A stretch of 64,000 nucleotides of DNA from Bolinopsis microptera (lineage: Eukaryota > Ctenophora > Tentaculata > Lobata > Bolinopsidae): NCBI RefSeq assembly GCF_026151205.1, contig NC_087083.1:7604460-7668459 (forward strand), read 5' to 3'. The notes beneath the pieces were generated by a model. The model was not told the origin of the DNA, searched no databases, and saw only the letters and a list, made by a program, of their open reading frames with translations. Positions 49,783 through 61,644 of this stretch are shown piece after piece. Every line of letters starts with the position of its first letter. The stretch's first letter is position 1. The position numbers and the translations under genes are program-made.

Positions 49783-50420
49783 GTTTCCTTAGTTGTTCTG
49801 GTGAACTTTTGTGGGTTATTGTAAAGGTATTCCTATGGTCTGTAGAAATTGTCTAGGAAGCCATTCATTTACTTTCTGGCCAGTTTGGATGTCATGGCCA
49901 GAGACTGGTGAAGACGCGGGTGAAAAGCAGTAACTTTCCAATAAATATGCGAAGAGCGACTAAAAAGAATTGATGGAAAGCTCAATTAATAAAACAGTTA
50001 ACCATATTTACGGCAGTCGGCACTTTCAAACAAAAGAAACTCGCGGAGGACATGAGCAGTCTGGCTTAAGCGTAGAGAGAGTGGAGAGAATTAACTATAA
50101 TGGATTTGGGCCTGATATAAGGACGGTCAGCGAGGACTGAAAGTGTTATGTAGTGTAGTTTAAGGGTAAGACTCCGTTAGAGACGGTTAACGATGGTTAA
50201 CCGTGATAGGTGAACGTAGAGTAAGGGCGTGTGTTTTACAACTTAGATGTAGGGCGGTATAAGTCAGAGTAATTAGGAAGTGTATTTTGTAAGTAATTGA
50301 ATTGTTAATCATTTTGTTTCTTACCCTTTTTACCATCATTATTACTTTCGTTTTTGTTGTTCGTAACCTAAATTACTACAAATAATCTACGAATCTGAAG
50401 CAAGTGATGACTGCTTACAA
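49783..50420. repeat. Duplicated block, order X-Y
   Basis: X (about 49783-50040, starting GTTTCCTTAGTTGTTCTGGT) is followed directly by Y (about 50041-50420, starting GCGGAGGACATGAGCAGTCT). The same two segments recur at 53956-54711 in the opposite order, Y then X, with few differences and one extra insert inside Y. That is a circular permutation. Confidence 0.85.
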
Positions 50421-50718
50421 ATGGCGCGAACGGTAGGATCCTATTTTATTATAGGATAGATTGTTTGTAGTTTAATTAAGGTAGGGAGGAGATTACTTCT
50501 TATTCAAGAGTGAATTGACAGGTGTGAGGAGTATAGTTACGTTATGTTGTAACAGTGTTGCCAGGTACCGTTGTCAGATTAGTGCAGTGCAAGAGCAGTA
50601 AATGAAGGCACGGTTAAGTGTGAAGTTTAAATGATATTTTTGGGTTTCTTTCATCATGGAGGGGAAGGGAGGTTAGATACCGGAGGGGCACAGGTTAGGA
50701 GGGGCTGAGGAGATATTT

Positions 50719-50935
50719 TGAGCGTGGTGAGAGGTGACAATAGTGGAATTACTATTGGAGCATGGCGAGAGGTGACAATAGTAGAATTACTATTGGAGCA
50801 TGGTGAGAGGTGATAAATAGTGGAATTACTATTGGAGCATGGTGAGGGGTAATAAGTAGTGGAATTACTATTGGAGCATGGTAAGAGGTGATAAATAGTG
50901 GAAATACTATTGGAGCATGGTGATTGGTGACGGGT
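50719..50935. repeat. About 42-bp minisatellite, 5 copies
   Basis: Units share GAATTACTATTGGAGCATGG and GAGAGGTGA blocks. The His/Pro/Ser-rich minus-strand frames are repeat artefacts. Confidence 0.85.
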
Positions 50936-50991
50936 GAGAGTGGTATTAGAAATAGACACATCGAGGCACTAGGAGATATTGCGGTGGCGAT

Positions 50992-51295
50992 ACTAGTGGC
51001 AGTGGCGTAACGAAGGGCCCTGCTGACCCCGCTGTGCAGGGGGGCGCCGTCTTAGGGGGGCGCCAAATCGTCGTTTGAATGTGGGACAATTTCGAAAACT
51101 TAACTAAAGTACTAGCAAAAATGCGCGTTTTGCTCTAGATACACACTTTTTTAGAGATTTTTACCGGCGTATCTTCTAAAATCACCTAATTTGTTCAATT
51201 TTAGGGAGGGGCACCAAAAGGGGAGGGGCGCCAACAGGGGGGCGCCTTTTCGGCAGGGGGGCGCCAACAGGCAACGTTACGCCACTGACTAGTGG
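50992..51295. mobile_element. hAT-type MITE with 8-bp target duplication
   Basis: The element 51000-51287 (288 bp) begins CAGTGGCGTAACG and ends with the perfect reverse complement CGTTACGCCACTG. It is flanked by exact ACTAGTGG on both sides (50992-50999 and 51288-51295). CAGTGGCG termini with an 8-bp TSD are typical of hAT non-autonomous elements. The interior has several GGGGCGCC blocks and no ORF. Confidence 0.92.
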
Positions 51296-51455
51296 TAATT
51301 ATAAAGGTGCTGTTGGACCTTGGTGAGTACTGATATTGGAAGGAGACACGTCAATCCACTTGGAGATATCGCAGTGGCAATACTAGTGGTAAATAGTGGA
51401 AATAATATAGGAACATGGTGAGTGGCGACAAGAAGCATGGTGAGTGGTGACCAGA

Positions 51456-52135
51456 AGCATGGATCGGAGACATATTGGAGGACACATGAATTGAAGGTCA
51501 CATAGAAACATGGATCGGAGACTGATTGGATGACAGATGAATTGGAGGTCACATAGAAGCGTGGATCGGAGACAGATTGGAGGACACATGAATTGGAGGT
51601 CACATAGAAACGTGGATCGGAGACTGATTTGATGACAGATGAATTGGAGGTCACGAAGAAGACACATGGAGACCTGTGAAGGAGACACGTAAGCACATTG
51701 GAAGAAGACACATGGAGACCTGTGAAGGAGACACGTGAGCACATTGGAAGAAGACACATGGAGACATTGGAAGAAGACACATGGCATTGGGAAGAGACAT
51801 ATGAAAACATTGGGAGGAGACACGTGGAGACCTGTGAAGGAGACACGTGAACATATTGGAAAAAGACACATGAAGACATTGGAAAAAGACACATGGAGAC
51901 ATTGGAAGGAGACACGTGAACACATTGGAAGAAGACACATGGAGAAATTGGAAGAAGACACATGGCATTGGAAAGAGACATATGAAAACATTGGGAGGAA
52001 ACCTGTGAAGGAGACATGTGAATTGTGAACACATTGGAAGAAGACACATGTAGACATTGGATGTAGACACATGGAGACATTGGGAAGAGACACGTGAAAC
52101 ATTAGAAGGAGACACGTGAAACATTAGAAGAAGAC
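51456..52135. repeat. Two composite minisatellites
   Basis: 51456-51645 has about 56-bp units (GGATCGGAGACTGATTGGAT plus ATGAATTGGAGGTCACATAG). 51650-52135 has about 24-bp units around GGAAGAAGACACATGGAGAC. The long minus-strand frames (239-263 codons) follow from the repeat and are not supported as a gene. Confidence 0.85.
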
Positions 52136-52351
52136 ACAGATATGGAAAGCTGGAGGGAAGAACAGTACGATAATACAGGGGACTGTCCAAAATGTTGGAA
52201 AACGAGTGGAAGACGGAGACATGGTGTGAGAAGAAGAGAGAGACGCAGAGAGGTTGATAATTAAGAGGAACACCAGTGGAACAAGAGAGATACACAGTAA
52301 AAGAAACAATGGAACGATGTTTGGAGGAGACTCGGAGACTTGGAGACTTAC

Positions 52352-52367
52352 CAGGTTGTAAATACAT
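52352..52367 (-). CDS. Possible very short first exon
   Basis: ATG at 52367 encodes MYLQP and meets CCTG|GTAAGT, a strong donor in phase 1. At 16 nt the coding part is too short to exclude chance. Confidence 0.2.
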
Positions 52368-52583
52368 TCTAGTAGGAGCAGTTGAATCCAAATGGTTTTA
52401 CGCTATTCTTCCAACCTAAAAACGAAAAGATTTGATAGATGTGGAAGAGTAATGAATTTATAAAGTAAACTTAGACTGGATTGAATAACTATGGGGGATT
52501 ATCATCCCCCAGGGGCGGTGGAGAAAAGCTGATCAATACATAGGAAGCGAATCTAATCATCCGGAGAGGAGCTGCTCACCATA

Positions 52584-52772
52584 TCATTTTGGATAGGAGG
52601 ACTTGGAGTCGGAGTCGGAGCTGTCGGGGCAACAAGTGGAGTGGGGAAAAGTACCCGACATAAAGTACAAAGTGACACGAGGAGGAGGAGCAGGGGGATC
52701 GTCAGAAGAACTGATTTCGCCATGTTGTACAGAGTCAGACATAATTAAGACGGAGTGAAGTAAGTCAAGCAT
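52584..52772 (-). CDS. Small Ser/Pro-rich ORF, possible first exon
   Basis: A minus-strand ATG frame of 62 codons (52772 to a stop at 52584). A second Met at 52742 begins MSDSVQHGEISSSDDPPAPP with PPR following, and a Ser/Asp-rich end (PDSSDSDSKSS) precedes the stop. Unlike most frames here its composition is strongly protein-like. The DDPPAPPPR segment resembles an SH3-ligand proline motif such as that near the N-terminus of p21-activated kinases; a motif resemblance only. If spliced, CCTC|GTGTCA (52679) and TCGG|GTACTT would both give phase 1, but both donors are weak. It may be a short gene, a first exon, or chance. Confidence 0.35.
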   Translation of the reverse strand: MLDLLHSVLIMSDSVQHGEISSSDDPPAPPPRVTLYFMSGTFPHSTCCPDSSDSDSKSSYPK

Positions 52773-52908
52773 TATACTTATATAGACAATAGAACATAAT
52801 ATGAAGATGAACAGTGAATAGATGACCCGTCATGGTGTTCAAAAAGGAACAATTTTATTTGGTTCTGGGACAGAGTAATGACTGAGTTGAAGATAGTCTT
52901 GGAACGAT

Positions 52909-53345
52909 AGTCTGTAGTACGAGATTTTCTATAAAGTTATTATATGCACTATCATAGTAAAGTTATAAAAAAGCTCAGATTTTGTAAAGTTGTGTAAGCC
53001 GTGAATATTTAGTGATTAGGAGCAAGCATGGAATAGAGTCTGTAGTACGAGATTTTCTATTAAATTATTATACTATTATAGTAAAGTTCTAAAAAAGATC
53101 AGATTTTGTAAAGTTGTGTAAGCTGTGAATATTGAGCGAATAGAAGCTGATATGGAATATAGTCTGTAGTACGAGATGTTCTATTAAATTATTATACTAC
53201 ATATTATAGTAAAGTTCTAAAAAAGATCATATTTTGTAAAGTTGTGTAAGCCGTGATTATTTGATCTAGATTATTTGATAGATTTTAGATAGTATTGTGT
53301 AATAAGGCAGTATTGTGTAATAAGGCAGTATTGTGTAATAAGGCA
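52909..53345. repeat. About 125-bp tandem repeat (3 copies) and 18-bp repeat
   Basis: GTCTGTAGTACGAGATTTTC starts copies at about 52909, 53039 and 53161, each followed by AGATTTTGTAAAGTTGTGTA. At about 53290-53345 AGTATTGTGTAATAAGGC is repeated three times. Confidence 0.85.
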
Positions 53346-53828
53346 GTGGAAGTGGAACATCCAGTTCTGGTCTGTGGTTAGGGAAAGTTAGAGAAAGAGA
53401 ATACAATGGAGATTGTGGGTTGGACCTCACCTGGGCAGGCGAGAAATATATCACCCTCTAGAGGAGAGACAATGAATTTAGGAAACCTCAGACGTAAAGC
53501 CTTTGTGTAGATAGAGAGTCAAAGATAGCTCCTAGAAGATGTGAGTTCTAACAAACTATGGATTCAGAGGTCATCAGACAGGAAGCTTTGGTAAAAAGAT
53601 GAATAGTCGTAACACCTGGACAGTGGACTCGGGACAATGAAGCTTTAGTGGGAGATAAGACCAGCTGCCAAAGGTGTGAGCAGGGGCACGTGAGTCTGGT
53701 TAGAGAGGTCGGGTGAAAAACCACGGACAGGACATTATATAAGGTCCGGTGAAAAGGTTAGAAAGGAGATAGAGTTTGCCCGATTCGAGGGCCATTGATG
53801 TAGGTTACTTTGGAGCCAGGACCTGTTA

Positions 53829-53982
53829 CGTCAGGGTCCTGGAGAGAGCATTATGGGGGTCTGTAGTTAGTGGAACTGTGCGGAGGACATGAGCACTCTG
53901 GCTTACGTTAGGGTCCTGGAGAGAGCATTATCGTGGTCTGTAGTTAGTGGAACTGTGCGGAGGACATGAGCAGTCTGGCTTA
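53829..53982. repeat. 77-bp direct tandem duplication
   Basis: CGTCAGGGTCCTGGAGAGAG (53829) recurs at 53906 with a few changes. The second copy overlaps the start of block Y of the permuted duplication. Confidence 0.85.
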
Positions 53983-54711
53983 AGCGTAGGGAGAGTCAAC
54001 ATTGGTTAACTCAGGAGAGCAGGAATAGGCTGTGTTGTAGCCAGGGTTAACACGGGTTAATCCAACACGAGTGGGTTCGTGTCAACAACAATCGGGCTCA
54101 GGTAGAGCGAGAATGAACTATAGTGGATTTGGGCCTGATATAAGGACGGTCAGCGAGGGCTAAAAGTGAAAGTGTTATGTAAGTGCAGTTTAAGGGTAAG
54201 ACTCCGTTAGAGACGGTTAACGATGGTTAACCGTGATAGGTAAAGGTAGAGTAAGGACGTGTGTTTTACAACTTAGATGTAGGGCGTTATAAGTCAGACT
54301 AATTAGGAAGTGTATTTTGTAAGTAATTGAAATGTTAATCATTTTGTTTTTTACCCTTTTTACCATCATTATTACTTTCGTTTTTGTTGTTCGTAACCTA
54401 AATTACTACAAATAATCTACGAATCTGAAGCAAGTAGTGACTGCTTACAGGTTTCCTTAGTTGTTCTGGTGAACTTTTGTGGGTTATTGTAAAGGTATTC
54501 CTATGGTCTGTAGAAATTGTCTAGGAAGCCATTCATTTACTTTCTGGCCAGTTTGGATGTCATGGCCAGAGACTGGTGAAGACGCGGGTGAAAAGCAGTA
54601 ACTTTCCAATAAATATGCGAAGAGCGACTAAAAAGAATTGATGGAAAGCTCAATTAATAAAACAGTTAACCATATTTACGGCAGTCGGCACTTTCAAACA
54701 AAAGAAACTCA
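53956..54711. repeat. Duplicated block, order Y-X
   Basis: Y (about 53956-54448) is joined to X (54449-54711). See the X-Y block at 49783-50420. Y here contains about 110 extra bases, at about 53994-54103, absent from the other copy. Both copies are followed by AAATGG, at different junctions. Confidence 0.85.
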
Positions 54712-55879
54712 AATGGATATCGAATAAACTATGCGGCAAATTCCGATATATAATGATAAATAAATATAATAATAAGTAATAAATATAATAAATAGTAATA
54801 AATATAATAATAAGTAATAGATCTTTAGTTAAGATATTTCAGTCAGTATAAGAGTCCTATCATAGAGTCCTATCATAGGATGGTGACAAGTACTACCGAA
54901 GGAGCTTATTTGATACTGCCGTGAGCCTGGCACCTCGCCCACAGGACGTCAATAAAGCAATAACACTATTTACCTAAACTAATTTAATTAACTAAAAAGT
55001 AAGAATAAAACTAAAAAACGCCTACATGTGTCTGCTGACTCAGTAGATATAGATTCAAGTTTTGTTAAATTTTTGAGGGGAAATCAGTAGATTTGGCTTC
55101 GATACGGTCGCCATATGGCCACCAAACAATCACCATATAGCCGCTATTTATATACAAACAAATGCCTTAATTTGTTAATTTAACTATGTTAATTAAATTG
55201 CAACAGTCTGGATCGAATTTGAATAGTTTCATTTATCATATTGTAATACTATTAATATAATCAATTCTCACGATTAAAATATTTTCCTAATTGGTTTGAG
55301 GCTGTACCTGAACCATGAACACAGCTTCAAGCCAAGAAAAAACGGAAGAATTTTTTCAACTGTAGATCTAAAATAATTGCTCATGAGCCAAAATTGGATT
55401 ACGAAGAGAGATATATCCTGTAGTGCATACAAATGTATACTTATATAGTTTTGCATGGTTCAGTTGCATAGTAGTGTCCGAATTGCACTGATTCTAGCCC
55501 GAGTAGTGTTCGAAAGGGCGCCCTGTTTTGACATACCTCCTGAGCCGGTACTCATTTCCTCTCTGAGCTAGCTAGTGTATATCAGTTTCTTGTTGGTGTT
55601 TTGTCTGTGTTTGTTTGTCCGTAGTAGGAATTTACTGTAACTTTGGAGACTGGGCGCAGTAATGTCCCAGAGGGTTTGTAACATCATGGATGCTGACTAA
55701 GCTTACCTGATCCTCTCCAACTTGTATTAGTACACTACTTCATTCACACCAGTCATTTCACTACATTAAACTGATTGAGGTTATGCCCTTTGTACATGCT
55801 GAAGCGATATGCTATGATGAGTGGAATATGAGTTAGGATCAGTTTGGTCCGTTTCATGGCAAAAACATTTATTGACAAA
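54712..55879. other. AT-rich stretch, no confident gene
   Basis: Contains AATAAATATAATA simple repeats (about 54755-54825). A 60-codon minus-strand ATG frame (55274-55456) has no domain. A good minus-strand donor GATCAG|GTAAGC at about 55708 has no ATG-initiated frame. Confidence 0.4.
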
Positions 55880-56430
55880 TTAAACAAAGTAAATGGTTAT
55901 TTAGTACTACATTACGCTTGAGTTAGTTACATACTAGTAAATTATACTTACATAATAGTAAATTATACTTATCAAAGCACACAAAAGAAACATTAATATA
56001 TAACTTAAGTTATCTGACGCGGAAACTGGTATCATAACACAGGCAGGAGGTGATTACTATGGTGGAGTATTAAATTATGGTTCGGTTATTAATTAGTACT
56101 ATGTACATATAATTATGTTAGTTATTTAATACTACTGAAGTAAATTTGACATGCCGCAATTCTCACAAAGAAACATCAAAGCCACACCTACCTGACCCAG
56201 AAATTCTTATCATAACCCACACTATTACACTTCTGGTTTCAGAGAAAGATTACCAGAAGAACAAAACAAATGGTTAACTCTAAGTAAGTAAGTAACTTTA
56301 ACTATTAAATGGCGGTTGAGTTAGTTACATAATAATAAATGCAACACAAAGAGATAGTAATAACTGAGTAAAGGCCACAAGTGTAACGACCTGGCGCAGA
56401 AACCGATAACATAAAACATACCGCAACCCC
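55880..56430. repeat. About 190-bp diverged tandem triplication
   Basis: Three related segments end in GACGCGGAAACTGGTATCAT (about 56018), GACCCAGAAATTCTTATCAT (about 56194) and GGCGCAGAAACCGATAACAT (about 56392). On the minus strand each holds an ATG followed by seven codons and a G: MIPVSAS, MIRISGS and MLSVSAP. Only the middle copy has a GT donor of reasonable quality (TCAG|GTAGGT, exon 56192-56213, phase 1). Confidence 0.55.
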
Positions 56431-56529
56431 TAACAGCCGCCTTTAGTTTGAGTATAAGTGACTTTTAGCATGAGTATGACGTGGGACTACGTAGTTACAT
56501 GAGTCGTGACTACTTCTTTTTTTTCTTAC

Positions 56530-57147
56530 CAGTAGCACCTAACGTAACACCTACGTAACACCTGAGTAACACCTGAGTAACATCTGAGTAACACCTGAGA
56601 AACACCTGAGTAACATCTGAGTAACACCTGAGTAACACCTTAGTAACACCTGAGTAACACCTGAGTAACACCTGAGTAACACCTGAGTAACACCTGAGTA
56701 ACACCTGAGTAACGCCTGAGTAACACCTGAGTAACACCTGAGTAACACCTGAGTAACACCTGAGTAACACCTGAGTAACACCTGAGTAGCACCTAACGTA
56801 GCACCTAACGTAACACCTGAGTAACACCTGAGTAGCACCTAACGTAACACCTACGTAACGCCTGAGTAACGCCTGAGTAACGCCTGAGTAACACCTGAGT
56901 AACACCTGAGTAACACCTGAGTAACACCTGAGTAACACCTGAGTAACACCTGAGTAACACCTGAGTAACACCTGAGTAACACCTGAGTAACACCTGAGTA
57001 ACACCTGAGTAACACCTGAGTAACACCTGAGTAACACCTGAGTAACACCTGAGTAACACCTGAGTAACACCTGAGTAACACCTGAGTAACACCTGAGTAA
57101 CACCTGAGTAACACCTGAGTAACACCTGAGTAACACCTGAGAAACAC
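56530..57147. repeat. 11-bp minisatellite, about 55 copies
   Basis: The unit is CACCTGAGTAA with variants clustering at about 56790-56880. All minus-strand frames read LLRCYSGVTQV because 11 is not a multiple of three. The array's left edge on the minus strand is a donor-like ACTG|GTAAGA. Confidence 0.95.
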
Positions 57148-58215
<1,068 letters not shown>

Positions 58216-58319
58216 TATCTACTTGTTAAAGTCTACCTTGTGCCGTAATGTCATGCTGCTCTATATACTGTAAGTTATGAGAATGTAAGGAGTAAGATCA
58301 AAAGATCACCCTGGACTCA

Positions 58320-58430
58320 GTACACGTACTCTATAGTTCGACACGTACTGTAGTTCGAGCTCGAAAAACCCTAAAATTCGACCCTGTCGGACTTTAGAGT
58401 GCGTGTCGAAACTCGAACTAGAGTACCGGA
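58320..58430. repeat. Imperfect inverted repeat
   Basis: CGTACTCTATAGTTCGACAC on the left and, in reverse complement, GTACTCTAGTTCGAGTTTCG on the right enclose TTCGA-rich sequence. It may be a decayed small inverted-repeat element. Confidence 0.45.
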
Positions 58431-58731
58431 ATCCCTGGCCACAACTCACAACGAGCGATTTCCAAGTGGTTGAGTCTCCAGTCTCCACATCCTAGTAATG
58501 GTCAGTTTTGTAGTTTTATGATAAGTGGGATTCTGGTGGGGATGTGAGGTATAAGTTTTTGACGCCTGACAGATAAAACCAATCAGCTTTGACTATAATT
58601 ATTGACCAATCGAACCCCAGAATAACTGTCATATGTCTAAAAAATTATCAGTTTTGTAGTTTTGTATTTCTTGACTTCTGAGTGACAACAAGCTTACAAA
58701 TAGCACAAGGTTCATTCCCAAAATCACCTGT

Positions 58732-58906
58732 GCTCTCATTACAGGGACAAAAGGAAATCGCGGCATGTGCGGAATCGCGATTTTTCCCATTATTTGCGAC
58801 AAATTTTATGTATAGTCTTATGTATAGTTTGTTAAAAATCGCGGTATCGCGACTTTTGGGCAAACTAATCTGAATCACGATTTTTATTTGTCCCTGGCTC
58901 TCAATA
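58732..58906. mobile_element. hAT-type MITE (CAGGGACAAA family), copy 1
   Basis: The element 58742-58896 (155 bp) begins CAGGGACAAAAGG and ends TTTGTCCCTG. The interior GGAAATCGCGGCATGT and ATTATTTGCGACAAATTTTA match the copy at 63326. Flanks GCTCTCATTA and GCTCTCAATA are a 10-bp near-duplication rather than an exact 8-bp TSD. Confidence 0.75.
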
Positions 58907-59294
58907 AATAAATCATGCTTACCAAAGTAAACCGTGGGTTTGCAAAAGGATGGTTAATTGAAGAGATTTATAAGAGTTGAGTGTGCACTGTGAAGGCTTG
59001 ACCCTAATAAATTATGTCTATTACTTCTAGACTACGCTCACAACATAAAAGAGTAAAAGGGCTGGGCTAATAATTAGGATACTGTAGAGTCGTCCAGGTT
59101 TTCAGGCTCTACAGTTAGTGGGAGTGGTGGACCAGTTGATCCTAGCTGCCGCAATTGTGAAACTGTGCCTATGGAATCTACAGGAATGTGAAGCACATGT
59201 AGTGTGCACTGTCTCCCCCGCAAACATTTCTAGACGGCGCGCAAAACCGACATGATAACCACGGCATTTTAAATTTCATATGTTTCCAGACTTT
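58907..59294. other. No recognised feature
   Basis: AT-rich flank of the LINE insertion. Confidence 0.4.
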
Positions 59295-61644
59295 AAAAAT
59301 CAAAAATTCTTTTCCTCCTAGTGTCCCAGGTACTTAGTAATAAGCTACAGTATAACCCTTATATTAAAGGCCTCAGCATTAATGGTATCGACATACTCAT
59401 GAGTCTGTTTGCTGATGACACGGATCTGTACCTGGATCCCTCCCAGGCTTGCGTAGATGCAGTTATCCTAGAGCTCAACCTGTTCGGTCAGCACTCAGGC
59501 TGTAAGCCCAACATCAGTAAAACTAAGTGAATACCTTTAGGAGCTACCAGAGACAACACTAGTCTTCGAAATTACCTTACCAGTACATACGGGGAAGACA
59601 TGGTAGCTAACGAGTTTACAGCATTAGGAGTCAAGTTCGACAACACGTCTAGTGGAGCTGATCTCTGCAAAATGAACTACCACAGTAAACTTAGTAACGC
59701 CAGCTCCGCTATCAACACCTGGAGTAAGAGAGACTTAACTCTGATAGGAAAGTGCACAATTATTAAATCTCTTATTCTTTCCCAGTTCACTTACCTTATC
59801 ATACCACTAGAAACTCCTGATACTAACACCATCAGTAAAATAGACACTATGATTTTTCACTTCTTGTGGGGTTGTAAGAGGGATAAGTTGAAACGTGATA
59901 TTGTTACTTCTCCTCGTGAATGTGGGGGTCTAGGTCTCTTCTATACTATCGATTTTATTATAGGTTTAAAAGTGTCACTTATAGGAAAAGTTATCGATCC
60001 TAATTTCCAACATGCCTGGAAAAATATTATCATCAATCAGCTTTTACACCCAAATATACCAACTGTGTGTATAGAAAACTGTCTCACATTAAAGAATACT
60101 GGTTTTACCTTTAACCTACTTCGCCATTATAAGCTTTGGAAGTCTATTTCTTCACAGTCAAGTAACAGTACAGTCAACCACTGTGTGTGGGGAAGCGACG
60201 TAATAACGGACATTGGCTCCAAGCTCTGGAACGATATTCTTATTGATAGAAATATCATCTATCTTTCTGATTTCGTTTCAGAGGAAGGTAACCTCTTAAG
60301 TTTCCAGCAATTTCTGAGAAAGTGGGGCCAAACAAGTAGTATAATCTCTTCGACTCAATATGCGAGTATAAAATTGGGAATACGTCGATTTAATAATACC
60401 GATACGTTTACAAGTAACATTACATTTATCGATACCCAACTTTCACTTCGCTTTTGGAGAGGTAGGAATACCCCCAACTCTAGAGATACTCCTCTCACTA
60501 TCAAAGGTAGAAACATTAGAGATACCATGTCTAAGCGTCTAGATCCCAGCACCCTTCCTCCAATGAGGAACTGGAGTGCTAACCTCTCCTTAACGGATAT
60601 TGATTGGATTAGTATTTTTACGGATATTTTTACTTCTTTCTCAAATAACTTCAAACTTATTCAGTACCAATATAAGCTCCTTCACCGGATTAGTACTTGT
60701 CGGTACATGAGATATAAAATGAAGATTGAAAAAGATAGTCCAAATTGCTCGTTATGTAATCACAACCTCGAAACTATCTCTCACATATTTATTGACTGTC
60801 CAGCCACAAGCTCTTTCCTACAGGGAGTAAATCTGTTTATTAGATCGAATATTGACGCAAATTATGACGACCCATATCGCCACTATTTGATTTGCTTAAA
60901 TCACAGAGATAAAAGTGTTAACTTCATAAATTCGGTTTGCTGTTGGTTTATTGGAAGGAGTTTCCAGAACAAGGAACCCCTATTCTGGGAGCGATATCTT
61001 AAACATCTTAAGCTTTTCTTATTAGGTGAAAAACCGGATATTATACGGTGCCTTAAAGACGTTATACCTTGATGACCATTTTATACCCAAAGTTCTGGAT
61101 CCACTATACACTCTTGTTTATTTATTTTCTCGAAAATTCAGCCGTGCCTTACCTTTACCATTTATTTCACAAGTTGTAGCTAGTGGAGTTATCTCCACTA
61201 CTAGTATTGATATAGAGTCACATTTAAAACCAGTAGTATCTCTCCTTTTTCTCTCCATCTTATGTGCAATTTATTACTCTATATCCACTGACTTTATTCG
61301 ACGTATTATCTAAAAGAATAAAAAAAATGTGTGCGTGTGTTTTTATATTTATTTTGCTACGGCGCATGTGAAACCCCAGGGCATCCAGCACCGGAGAAGC
61401 TGAAATGACACTCTCTGAACCCTTGGTGCCGCTCAGATTTTGCCTCTTGGCTGGTAAGCCGAGTCATGATCGATTAACTCAGCTTCTTCGGTACAACACA
61501 GACCGGAGGGTACTATTAGCCGCTTTGCCGGTGGTATCCTCCTGGTGTCCTGGGGTTTGGCAGGTTCCTCATTTTTAAAAAAAAATAAAAAAATTTTTAA
61601 AAAAAATTAAAAAAAATAAAAAAAATCAAAAAATCAAAAATTCT
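59295..61644 (+). mobile_element. 5'-truncated LINE with 16-bp target duplication
   Basis: The insertion spans about 59311-61628. AAAAATCAAAAATTCT occurs exactly at both edges (59295-59310 and 61629-61644). The element keeps the 3' part of ORF2, an untranslated region (61073-61570) and an A-rich tail (about 61571-61628). A truncated 5' end, A-rich 3' tail and long TSD together are the hallmark of target-primed reverse transcription. Confidence 0.88.
59321..61072 (+). pseudogene. LINE ORF2 reverse transcriptase, 3' part, one stop
   Basis: One frame runs from 59321 to a stop at 61070-61072, interrupted only by TGA at 59528-59530. It starts inside the reverse transcriptase palm: LFADDTDLYLDPS carries the catalytic FADD box, and a SGCKPNISKTK segment follows. 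After the TGA the thumb region continues (NEFTALGVKF, LTLIGKCTIIKSLILSQFTY, FLWGCKRDKLKRD, PRECGGLGL). The C-terminus has a zinc-knuckle-like motif, CSLCNHNLETISHIFIDCP, typical of many invertebrate LINEs. Endonuclease and N-terminal RT are missing through 5' truncation. A single stop in 584 codons suggests a fairly recent insertion. Probably L1/Tx1-like, from memory of the family. No ORF1 relic adjoins it. Confidence 0.85.

Noticed and set aside
51289-52391. Minus-strand frames of 239-263 codons rich in Ser/Val/Cys
   Set aside because: They follow a degenerate minisatellite in several frames at once and have no recognisable domain.
58448-58488. Minus-strand ATG frame (MWRLETQPLGNRS) ending at CGTT|GTGAGT
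   Set aside because: Phase 2, not phase 1. It shows that single frames of this size can arise by chance and is kept as a counter-example to the series.
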